Part shown: one piece after another, positions 43,360 to 54,400 of the stretch
How positions within the stretch are numbered: the first letter of the stretch is position 1
Layout: every line of letters starts with the position of its first letter
From: Haemonchus contortus
Lineage: Eukaryota; Nematoda; Chromadorea; Rhabditida; Trichostrongylidae
Direction of reading: 5' to 3'
DNA length: 64,000 bases
Assembly: GCA_000469685.2 (NCBI GenBank)
Contig: LS997562.1
Coordinates: forward strand, 17,831,813-17,895,812
The notes under the pieces: model-generated
Database searches by the model: none
The model's input: the letters and a program-made list of their open reading frames with translations, nothing else
Told to the model about the DNA's origin: nothing
Program-made: the position numbers and the translations under genes

Positions 43360-46300
43360 TTCGATTGCTCGTATAATTGCCGCACTATAGCATCGGGAGT
43401 CAGCCTTCTGATGCTCTTACTGAGTAGCCGGCTGGTCAGATACGATGTTATTGCACTACATGAGACTAAAGGCTGAACGGAAACCATTCGAAAAATGGGC
43501 CACAACGAGCTGCTCGTCGTCGGACCCAAAGCGGACGGCAATGTTGTTGGAGTTGGATTTCTGATCAATTCGACAATCGCCCACCTAGTTGACTCGCATA
43601 ACATTGTCAGCCCCCGTCTTGTCGTTCTCCGCCTGCACATGAAAGACCGGGTTCCAATTTTCGTCATCAGTGCATATGCCGCAGCAGAGAAAGAGCGAGA
43701 GGAATTCTATATAGAATTTTAGAGAAGGATTCAAGAAGAGAAGAGCTATTATAAAGATGTCGTAGGCGACTTCAACGCCGCCGTGGGCACTAACTGCAAC
43801 GGAGATTGGGACTTGGACCTCATGACTTTGGCGGCAGAACCGAAAATGGAGAACTTCTTTCGAACCTAAAATATGTGCGCAGCGTTTTCCATGGAAATAC
43901 TTGTTCGAAAAACCAGCGAAGCGACGATTCACTTGGGAGCGTCCAAACGGCCGAACACATACGGAAATAGATCATGTTCCCACTAATCGACGCCGGAGTC
44001 TACATACTTGATGTATCTGTGTTGCCCCTTTTGACACCGGCTCGGATAATCGCCTAGTGCGCGCAGAAATACGGCTCAACAAGCAAATATTCAAGCGCGG
44101 CACAGGTCCACACACTTCAGGACTCCTCCTTTGATACGTAGCGACTCGAATCTGCGATTGAAGCTTTAATTGGAGTCTTTTAGAGGATCTCACGGGAGAT
44201 TAACGAGTACCTACTAAGAGGTCTGCTTAAGTGTGCGGACATTTCCCGTCGTTCGCAGCCAGCTCGAATTCCGAGGTTGAATGCTCTTGCCGTCTCACTC
44301 TTAGAAGAAAGGATAGCACTCAAAAAAACAAGAACAAACATCGTTTAATATTTTTACACCAAACTCTTTCATTCCTCCATCTTTGTGCCTCAATACTCGA
44401 TGCCCCTTTATAAAGAGCCTCCCGCTATCCTAGAAGCGGAGTTGGCAAATGCGATAAAAAAAGTACCGCTCTTCACACCCTACTCGCGGATTACTTTGAC
44501 CACCAATTAAAGTTGAAAAGGATTCCAGAGCAATGGGAGGAATCAGAAAAGGATTCCAGAGCAATGGGAGGAATCAAAAATCATTCTCATTTTCAAGAAA
44601 GGTCAGCGGCAGGTCATCTCCAACTACCGTCCCATCAGTGTATTATCTTTGGTATACAAGTCGTTCACAAAAGTTTTGCTCAGTCGTATGGAGCGCATTT
44701 CTTAATACCAGGCAAAAGAGCAGACCGGGTTCAGAAAAAACTTCTCGTGCATGGACAACATCCAAGCAGTCACTCAACTTTCTGACAAGGAAAGAATACC
44801 AGGTCGCAGTGGCCATTCAAGATGAGATGCATACCGACGTAGGTAGTTCCGAACGCTGATCTCAAATCTGGGTTCCAAACCTTTGAATCGATTCTGGGAA
44901 CAAAGTTACGGGCCCCCCTCCCCTAGATGTCATGTTACTTTGTTGCTTTCATACGAGTACCTTTTAGTTCTACAAGGGGCACGATGGCGCAGTTGGGAGG
45001 GCGGCGTGGCACGGAAGTTCGAATCCTTGATGCAGGAGGTTGTTTTGCTTGTTTACGAAAAGTGATCTGAACTCTTGCAAAACCTTTTTACACATCATAC
45101 AACTACCTACGCCCTCCTTCATATTTATGGAGCCCCGAAAAAGCTATTACAAGTATATTTTTTAGTCGAATCCTCAGACCGAATGGGGAAGGGTGCACCT
45201 CCCGATGAACCTCCCGATGTATATTTTCCCTTACTACTTGAAGCCATATATAACCGTGCTGTCTCTTTCGCAATTTTCATGATCTAGACTTCCTCGTTAG
45301 CAACCGCAACTCCACATTTCGCCTTATGTCACTGGTGTGCTTCGTGTTTAGCTCAACTGGATTCAAAAAATTTCTTTATTACTATGGTTTGCATCAGGGT
45401 ACCTGGCTGGGGACCTGGAAGGATTTGGGATTCCAGTAGGATATCCTCAACTAGACTAGATTGTGAGGGTTATGGGTGGGGTGAACTTTCTTTTATGCCG
45501 TTGCTCACAATGTCAGAAGCTTTTCTGCTCCCAACACTTTGTGTTGGACTATCGTATCTGTTCATAAAGTGCTCACTTATCGTTTAGCTAGTACTTTGCA
45601 TAAAAATGACAGTTGAACAGCTATACCAGCTCACTTCTATCCTTAGAGGGGCATCACTTCATCCAAAAGCCTTACGACTCATCCAAGAGCCTTCTTTTGA
45701 AAGTGCATGAGCTGCTGTTTTTTAACCACATCTTGAGTGCCGGAAGCAGAAGGATTCTATGTGCACCCTTCCCTATTCGGTCTGTGGAGCCGACGAAAAA
45801 TATGCTTGTATTAGCTTTTCTGCGGCTCCATAAATAGAAGGAGGGCTGTAGGTGGTCTATATGATGTGTAAAAAGGTTTTACAAAAGTCCAAGGCACTTT
45901 TTATAAAAAAATACGAAGCAAGCGCCCGCATCAAGGATTCGAACCTCCGCTTTGCCCATGAAGTCGTCTTGATATCTAGCAGCTCTGTTAAAATGGAAAA
46001 GATGGTCAACGAGATCAGTGCTTTAAGCGGGCAGATAGGTTTAGAGATGAACATTTCAAAGCGCAAATAATGGTTAACAAGTGGTGCGATACGGGAACAG
46101 TAAGATTAGAGGGAAAAGCTCTGCAAAGAGTCGAATCCCACACGTATCTGAGAAAAGAGCTGGACATGATGAACAATATCACTCCCGAACTGAATCAGAA
46201 AATACGTGCTGCATAAGCAGCATTTGATTCAATGCGTGAAGCGACAGACCAGGTCAGCGATCCCAACCTCAAGGCCTCGATATTCAACGCCTCAGTGCTG

Positions 46301-46680
46301 CCAGCGATGTGTTATGCGACTGAAACATGGCCCGACAAAAAACAATCAGCAAAGCGTTAGGAACTTCTCATCACGCATTGGAAGGAAGTTTTCTGAAAAT
46401 CAATCGACGCCAACAGCGGCAGCAAGGGCTTGCGAAGTTTAGACTTAGAGGATCGTTCGCGTTTGAAAGATCGCTTCAATGTATGGCACATTCGGAGCAC
46501 CACTGAGCCGGTTATCCACTTCGTCGAACAGACGACAGATGAAGTCTCCAAGTCCCAGAGTGGATTCCGAAAAATTAAACAAGACCATCAGGACGACCGC
46601 CGAGTCGGTGGGCCGATTCGTTTTCCTAAAAAGATTGAGTTTGAGATGAGTTATGGCAGAAAAGGTTCAAGGTGATCTCT
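43360..46680 (+). pseudogene. RTE-clade non-LTR retrotransposon relic, split by an insertion
   Basis: Pieces in order: AP-type endonuclease at about 43405-43930 (VRYDVIALHETKG, AHLVDSHNIVSPRLVVLRL, VVGDFNA); reverse transcriptase N-terminal part at about 44400-44850 (SNYRPISVLSLVYKSFTK, then a QTGFRKNFSCMDNIQAV stretch); the catalytic region at about 45930-46070 (LRFAHEVVLIS, where FADD would be expected, so the active site is mutated); and the C-terminal part at 46070-46500 (RVESHTYL, NASVLPAMCYATETW). Frameshifts and stops are frequent. Between the RT pieces lies the foldback element at 44976-45946. Confidence 0.88.
44976..45946. mobile_element. Foldback element nested in the RTE relic, with tRNA-like promoter boxes at its outer end
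   Basis: Inverted arms of about 186 bp (45014-45199 and 45761-45946) share long blocks such as AAAACCTTTTTACACATCAT and GCCCTCCTTC. Both arms carry a TTCGAATCCTTGATGC segment that contains a B-box-like TTCGAATCC. On the left an A-box-like TGGCGCAGTTGG precedes it (44985-44996). The spacer of about 560 bp has no recognised ORF. It interrupts the RT of the RTE relic, so it is younger. Confidence 0.65.
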
Positions 46681-46699
46681 CCTTTAATGGTACTGTAGC

Positions 46700-47420
46700 T
46701 TAACAAACTCGAACGCTAATTGGTTATTGCCTGCAGCTCATGTGACCGAGCGATGGTGTTCAAGCCCTTGAACAGAGCCGTCTCTAAAAGAATTTGGATT
46801 CTTTTGGTGAGCTGAACGACTCTTTACCTTAGATTTTGAACTTTGTTAGAATTCGTGTTATACTCCTCATCGATGTCGTCGGTGATGGAATATCCCCATG
46901 ATGCAAATGAAACAAAGTGATCTCCTCCAAATGCTTGTTTCTTGAACTCCGTACCTCTATCCAAAAACTTTTATGAGCGAATCTGAAGCGGAGGAGACGA
47001 TGGTCCGATCTCGTTTGAAATTTCGGAACAACGGTCTTTTGAGATGATGCTCCACCACTGACGCAGATTTTAACGCTTCAACGGTGGAAACTTCATTCTG
47101 AAACTTCTAGTAGGTGGCCAAGTTCATCGCAAATGTTAGGGCTTCTGCAGCCGCGAATCACTATGGATAACGTGTTTCAAAATAGTAGACAAGGACAATT
47201 TTTCACATTGCTCATTCGACCTAGTCGAGTGAGTCCCTATACGCAGCTCTTCAACCGTTCTTCTGAGGTCACCCTTGACATTGAAATCACCAACGATGAC
47301 CTTCAAGAAAATGCGGTCTTCTCTAGAGAGCTCTCCTAGATCCATATAGGGTTCTTCTAGCTCCTCCTTGTAGCCTGCTTCTGGCGCTCCTTGTAGCTTG
47401 CTTCTGGCGCATGACGGTTG
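46700..47420 (-). pseudogene. RTE-clade endonuclease relic, minus strand
   Basis: The minus-strand frame at 47345-47136 encodes KVIVGDFNVKGDLRRTVEEL. Further along come out-of-frame matches (a TRSDHRLL-like stretch near 47000), as in RTE endonuclease domains. It abuts the plus-strand relic tail to tail, so this is a second insertion. Confidence 0.75.
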
Positions 47421-47429
47421 GAAAAATTT

Positions 47430-48574
47430 TTAGCTAAGAGTGTTGTCATATGATCCAGTTCTTCTTCAATCGCAAAAATTGCGCGTTGCACGTGGGATGT
47501 AGGCAATGTCTCCTAGTCTCGCTCATTACGATGATATCGTACTTGATCTTCCCTTCTCAAGGAGAAATTACCTCTCTTTTGTTGTTTCCGATCTTCGCCA
47601 ACAATGGAAATTCGCTGATAAATGAATTCACCCTTTTCTTGAAACTATCTACACAAAAGCAGCTTCAATGTAAACCCACTCCGTAACTACGATTAAAGTC
47701 TATGCGAAGGGCATATTTTCGCCTCAGACGGGATTCGAACCAGTATTCATGCTTTCGAGGCACCGAACTCTTTATCCCTTACACAACTGAGACCTCGCTT
47801 GCCCTCGCCTTTTACGCTTAGCGGATTATGTATCACAGATGTGATGTATAGCGAATATTCTCAACGCTTGTCCCACAGACTTGAGAATCGACATCTTCTC
47901 ACATAATCTATTTCCTCTTACTATTTCTAATCCATCGACCGGAAGGGATATCTACTTCGATGAGGATTTTTGTAAATTTTATGAGTTTTCCAACCTGCAC
48001 TGCTTCACCTCTATCTCAAAAAAACATTATCGGTTCACAGGAATTCATTTCCAAGAACTAGGGTCTGTTGAGTTATTCATTCATTCTTTTATTCTTTTTT
48101 GATTTCTTGAAGGCCTCTTATCAACTAATCCTATTTGTGTTAATCGCATTCGGCACATCTTTTTGCCTATCTCTAATTTTCAGATAACATTTGACCACTT
48201 TTTCACAGCTTCCATAACTTTATTGTGCTCCACATTTATGTATGTTACCTATATTTTCTTGTAAGATGGGGCTTTTATACAGACAGCCGCAAGAAGTAAA
48301 TACCAATAAGCAAATAGTGCACAATCAATGCGAAATGTAGAATAGTTCGACGGTTTCTTGGTTTTTTTTTTGGCTGCATCAGTTCTTAACTATTATCTCT
48401 TTTGCCACCAAACGCTGAGCCCTGAAAATCTCCTGTACCCTTGAAAAATAAGAGGCTCATTGAAAAGAACATATAATCCCACAGAGCACAACACAGTGGT
48501 GTAAATGCCTGTTTCTAGATTGTTTCTGGACTTCACTGCTTCATTTTCTCATTCAAGTTGAATCATGACGATTT
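47430..48574. other. AT-rich spacer with one tRNA-like segment
   Basis: At 47722-47799 (minus) a B-box GGTTCGAATCC and tRNA-like spacing occur, but the acceptor stem does not pair. Otherwise no gene. Confidence 0.4.
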
Positions 48575-49024
48575 CTAGAGCGCGATGAAAAGGTCGGCGG
48601 TCCGAACATCGACGTATTGGTAACTGTGTAGAAAATAAGTGATCATCGGCTGTACTCCTTTCGGAATTCTAACCATGCTAGCTCTCACATCTTGCTCGTA
48701 GTTACCTCTGACGTCTACCTCTACGTAACTCCTTATAAAAGGAAAGTCTGATTTGTCTTTCATCGGGTATCTTACATTTTGACAGGTGCCCACAGAGAGC
48801 AAAGCCTCAAGGGAATTGTCAATAGCTGGTGAATGTCTCTCCGAATCATCAGCACTGACCTCATCAAAATCAGCGCTGAAGAACTGAGCAGCTAGTAGCA
48901 TTAAGATGCCCCCGATGTTATCGCGTTTTTTAAAAGAAAAACTGAGGAACAAGGAACCGTTTCGTCTCTCGCAGAAGGTGATTGACATGGCTGTCAAGAT
49001 AGAGCCGAGTTCGGAGACGCCCAC
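48575..49024 (-). CDS. Unrecognised 149-residue ORF
   Basis: A long minus-strand frame with a hydrophobic run (GGILMLLAAQFF), an acidic centre (DFDEVSADDSERH) and a C-terminus with DVRGNYEQDVRASMVRIPKG, ending in TAG. It reads more protein-like than its surroundings and could be a diverged host exon or a transposon piece. No splice context could be fixed. Confidence 0.3.
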   Translation of the reverse strand: MGVSELGSILTAMSITFCERRNGSLFLSFSFKKRDNIGGILMLLAAQFFSADFDEVSADDSERHSPAIDNSLEALLSVGTCQNVRYPMKDKSDFPFIRSYVEVDVRGNYEQDVRASMVRIPKGVQPMITYFLHSYQYVDVRTADLFIAL

Positions 49025-50950
49025 TACACTACCCTTCAGAATGCACTGACCTTTCTTTCCGGATGATTAAGAAGATCCTAAAATGCTCAATTCATTGCAA
49101 ACATCCTTGCGGTAGAACCTGCTTCAGTTCTATCTTTGAGATCTCTTCCTCTAGCATGGCAAGGGCGGGAACGAAACCATGAGAAAGAGAGGCATGTTCC
49201 GGTTAAGTTGTAATTCGGCTTCCTACATAGTACTGTCGAAAAATGTTTATAAAACAACTCTTATCCCTCGCACATGTGGTCCGTAACGGAATGAATCTTC
49301 CCGTGATTCGAGCGAAAATCGGAATTAGCACTGCTTAGAATTGGAATTGGAAGAACATAATTAAGCAAAGCAAATTCAAGTCAATCGAAGCAGCAAGCAG
49401 TCGAATGATCAAACACAAATGTTTGCCCTTGGCAAGGTATTCATTGACTTTCTAGAATTTGAGAAATTGTGGCAAAGCGATTAGTCGGGACGGACTAATC
49501 TGTCGCTCACCTTCGATCGACCGCAAACTAATTGAAGAATTGTATACTTCACAGTCATAATTACACAATACACCTTGGCTAATCTGATCGAGAATCGCTA
49601 TGTACCCTTTAGTCAGTTATCGCTAGCAATGAAACCCATTCTATCACCAGATTTTTGGAAATCTTATCGAGTTCTGCTTATTCTTAAGGAGGAAAAAAGC
49701 GAAGGGCGAACCCACTTTATCACTGATTTACAGACGCCATCTGGCAGAAATATCTGTAATCACTATTGGATACATTTGATTCTTGTAAGACGACGTGGGC
49801 GTAAACTGAAAGATTGTTCAGCCATAGCAACGCTACAATACTTTGCATAGTTAAATCAAGGAAGAAGAAACTTCTGAACTACGCCCACGGCGGGAAGTGA
49901 TTGTGAATTATTTACGTGAAGCTGTTGGGATGAAGAACCTTGAGATTGATCTTCTAGATAGGGTAAGGTAAGCTGTAGGGGAGGGGATCAATGCCATTTC
50001 TTCAAGTATGTTACAGTTTCGGATATTCCGTGGCAGAAGGAATCATCTGGTACCTTAACTTTGTAGCTGCTGAGCGAAGTGCACTAGTTTCATGAGAAAT
50101 GGTTCTATCGTTTTCATCTCGCTGTTAAGTTTTCAATTATCCATCTCGCTTTAAGGTTTCCAATTACGCAACTACGTAGTGCCAGGTGAAAGAGAGGCGG
50201 AGCAAGAGTCTAGTCCACTTCACATTGGGGAAACTTGGCCCGGTCTCAAAGAAACAGTCCCGACTCCTGCTCGAGAGTTCTACAAGGGACCCCACCCTCA
50301 TCGTCGAACAGTGGATCGAGTGAAACGCCGACATTGCTTATTTGCATAATTGTAGTGTTTATTCAACTCGACCAATTCTCAAAAGGCATCCAAAACTGAA
50401 GAAAAGAGAAATCCTTGTGAAGAAATAATGCTCATCACAATGCCTGACAAAGGAGCTAAAAGTCATGGCTATGGGTACAAGTCACTGCCAATAATAGGCA
50501 AAATGGCTTGATAATGAGCCTATGAAGACTTTTCATTGCGACGAGAGTCGCGCCGATAACTGACAGTTGGGCAGAACTTCAGGGCCAACTACAGAGGATT
50601 AGGAAATGATAGAGGGATTAGGATTCCGCTAAACGAGAGAAAGTTTAAATTTCTGAGCTCCAAGCATTGGAGAGGTCAGCGATAGAATTTCACAGGAAGC
50701 ATCAATGGAGTGAAATACTTCCGTCGACAACCATGTGATGATGTGAGCAAGGATGAGACTGTAACGTATTACATAAACACGATACTGAATTGATGAAAGT
50801 TAGTTAACCGTATCCTCTCCGACTGACAATGCTTTTGGAACGACTGCAGCGGTGAGGACCACGATGTTCAATTGTAGCAAGTGCCGAAGTGTAGGTAGTA
50901 AACTATCCATTGAAAAGGGGACACAGATACGACTTCGCCGTCCGGCTCAA
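49025..50950. other. Non-coding stretch, probably old transposon remains
   Basis: Many short broken frames; no motif I can assign. Confidence 0.35.
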
Positions 50951-51019
50951 AAATAGAAGCATCAACTCATATGAATGAAAATGTAAAAGCATTGCTCTCG
51001 TGCTATGGTCTTAGGCTGA

Positions 51020-51304
51020 ATGGCAGGCTTACACAAAGGGGAGCCCAAAAGAACGGTTGGAGAAACGTCACGAGGAACGGCCTCACTGAGCAAAAGCGGA
51101 CGATGCCCTGGAATGGAATTGATGGACACTCCTGATAAAGACAGACTCGGACAGATGGGAGAGGTTGAGAAAGAAAAGAAGAAGTTGAAGTCCGCCTCCA
51201 CACGAAAGTTCTCTTGGGAAGGCCACGTGGCCCAAGTAAAGACAGGCGGAAGGGAGAAATCATGGCTAAAGTTCATTGTGTACTCACTCGAGTATCCAAT
51301 ATGA
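51020..51304 (+). pseudogene. Possible RTE C-terminal fragment
   Basis: The frame includes ASTRKFSWEGHVAQVKTGG, resembling the conserved RWAGH motif near the end of RTE polyproteins. It is short and divergent, so the assignment is tentative. Confidence 0.35.
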
Positions 51305-51438
51305 ACACTAATTAAAATTTTAACACAAAATTTATCAATTATTTATTCGTCTAATGATAGTTACACGTACATAATTGGTTACTTGTTGATATGTTAAGAA
51401 ATTCTGCAAATTATTGGAGACTTCTTCTTGTGTAATAA

Positions 51439-54400
51439 TTAATACGTCTGGAAAGTACCCAAAGGTATTGTCGGCGGCTCCTCCTTCGGGGAAAGGAGTT
51501 TCAGCACTTTCACAAAGTCAGCTCTCTCTTCTGGATTCTGAACAGCACTATTTGTGAGATGGCGGGATCGGATCAAAATTAATCGCCTTTGATCGCAATA
51601 CATAAGGTTTCTTACCTTGACAAAGCAAACATTCATAACTTCTTGAACAATGGGTGGACTTCCTTCAGGAGCAGACATAGGTGCGGGATCGTTCAAAATG
51701 TGCTCTTTTGCTTTTGCGTTAGTTTCTCCAGGGAATGGATCCGAAGCACAGCGGGCAAAAATTTCCCACAATAACACTCCATAACTCCACACATCAGTTT
51801 TAGTCGAAAATAGTCCCTAAAAGGTCGTTTAGTGTGGACAAAAAGGACACACAATTGCGAGTGAATTCACCTGTCGAAGGGTTTCAGGAGCCAGCCATTT
51901 GATTGGAACACTTTTCAACTTATCCAACTTCATCTCTGTTCTGTCTGCTATCGAGAGGCCAAAATCCGATATCTTCAGTTCATCATTTTGCCCTAACAAA
52001 CAGTTTCGCGCAGCCAAATCACGATGAATGACCTGAAGGCATCAATGGTGCATGGTCTGAGTATCTGTCACAGAAAAGTTAAAGTTTTTATTAATTCATC
52101 TGAATAAATTTATATTTATTATTTATATGGCGAGCTCTTCTGGTTCTAGAAAAATCTCATGAAAGAGCTGGTACATACAAGAAACTATGAAAATTATTCT
52201 TCTTGAGCGCAACCTAAGTATTAGTTTAGTTGGCGGTTCCACTAACCCTGCTTTTCGGAACGGAGTGAAAAAAAATTGAGTCTGGTCACCCACAGACAAC
52301 GTCTCCCTCGTATGGGTATTCAAGAACGCAAATGATACAATCTAATCTCGACTTTCATTTTTCCTCACGTTTTTCTAACTATGTAGGAAGGCGTTGGGTT
52401 AGTTATCTAGTAGGTTAGTACACGATTTCCGGACCACTTTTCATTAAGTCCTGCATTTCACATAATAATATAAAAAAAATCACAGACCTGACGAGCTGCT
52501 AAGTAGCACATACCCCGAGCCCCATCTGTTGCGAACTGTAACAACTTAGAAGAAGGGATTTCAGCATGGGATTTGCAGTAACTCTGAAAATTGTAATCTC
52601 CATGTTCGCCTTTCTTTAAACCTTGGCATCTGTACTATTATTTGTCAACTTTTCTGTGCCATACAGGTTTTTAATGGTGGAATCTTTATTTGCCTGACGT
52701 TTCGACTATCTCGTCGTTATCGAAGGCCTGAAAGCGTATCGCAACTTTATAGTGTTACCTATCACGCTTGACGCAGACCAGCTCTTAACTAGTTGCAACT
52801 CAGGCTGATGAACTTACAACTAATAAGAAACTCCGACAAGTCACTCACGTCAATTCCACCAATACCGAACAGTTGCTCAATTTTAGTGACGATAGAGCAA
52901 TTGAGACAGCCCGGTCAACCACGACCTATTTATAGAATCGTGACGTGACGCGTATCAGTCTCACTATCAAAGCTCACACAGAGGGATGTAAGACAAGAGG
53001 TCACCAGTTATATTGATGCACTCATTCTTGTTATTCATGCTCGGATTTCTGTGTATTATCCAGAAAGCCTCGAGAGTTTTTCTGGCGCCAATACTGTCCT
53101 CGTGGGCCAGAATCGTGCACTTAACGTCAAAGTCACAACCAACATGACCTTCCCTTCTGCGCTTCCCAAGCGGTGCAATCGAGGAAGACCTTCGTTCGCT
53201 GGCTAGATGTTCTTTCACACGAACGCATAGCTGTCTCCCAGTTTCTCCAATATAGCAAGCATCACAAGCTAAACACTGAAGTTGGTAAACCACAGCTCTT
53301 TGTGCACAGTCTCCTACTTTTCCATGTGGGCAGATCACGCAGTTATTCATGATGCAATTCCGGTCATAGAGACGATTTCTAACCAACTGGTGTTTGATGT
53401 TTTCTCTCGGTGTGTTCACCAAGAAAACGTCATTGGCTAGATCCGCTCTTTCCAGGCATTGCTGAATAACTGCGCTGAATCGATCTGATATGAATGGTAA
53501 TTGAAGATACATCTTATCTTCAGTTCCAGTTGGAAAAGGCCTTGATATGCTTCGTGAGCCATGCTGCCGAGTTGTGTATCCATTCAGATTAGCTATTTGG
53601 TGTGCTAACCTTCTGGATTCTTCCCGCTCCTCGTTGCCGGTGCACACCTCCACAGCCGTTCTGTACATGTTCCGTAATACTGCGCGTTTAACAGCTTTGG
53701 GGTGTGCAGACATTGCATGAACTAGGATATTCTTGGAGCTTTCTTTTCCATACCATTTCACTTTGTATGTTCCACTGGTAACCCTTACCTGAGTATTCAG
53801 ATAGGGTAACCAACCTTCATGCGGGACTTCTCGAGTGAGCTTGATGTACTGCGACTGACTGTTTAGAATGTTGAACAACTCATCCATTTCTGACTGAGTT
53901 GATGTTATGACGAAACAGTCGTCAATGTAGCGGCAGTACATTATGGGTAAGCGTGCAAGCACTGGTTGTTCGATTCTACTCATAAAGCAGACAGCGAGAA
54001 CCGGTGCTAGCCGCTGCCCCATTGCAAGCCCTCTTATCTGCGAGAAATATCTACCGGACCACTTGAATATATTGCAGTTCAAGCACTCCTTGATGAGAGC
54101 CACTATTTGTGCCTTGCTCAATCCGAACGTCAACACACTTCTTTCGTGCTGGTCAAGCATTTCTGAAACTGCTTGTAAAGCCTCGTCGTTGCTAACGTTG
54201 GTGTAGAGCGCAGACACGTCAAATGACTCAACAACACAGTCGCGTTGAAGTCTGCAAGTACGTAAGCGATCCAAGAACTGTCCCGTATTCGACAGATGTG
54301 ATGGTATATGGACCAAGAGTTGACCGATGATTTTATTCAGGAACCATGAAATGCGATCGGTCGGTCCATCAACACAACTGATTATAGACCTGATTTTGTA

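Noticed and set aside
44976..45040. Functional tRNA gene
   Set aside because: A- and B-box-like segments are present but the stretch is too short and no cloverleaf forms; it belongs to the foldback element arm.
47722..47799. Minus-strand tRNA with CGA anticodon
   Set aside because: It has a good B box and tRNA-like loops, but the acceptor stem does not pair and the T stem has a mismatch, so at best it is a tRNA-derived relic.
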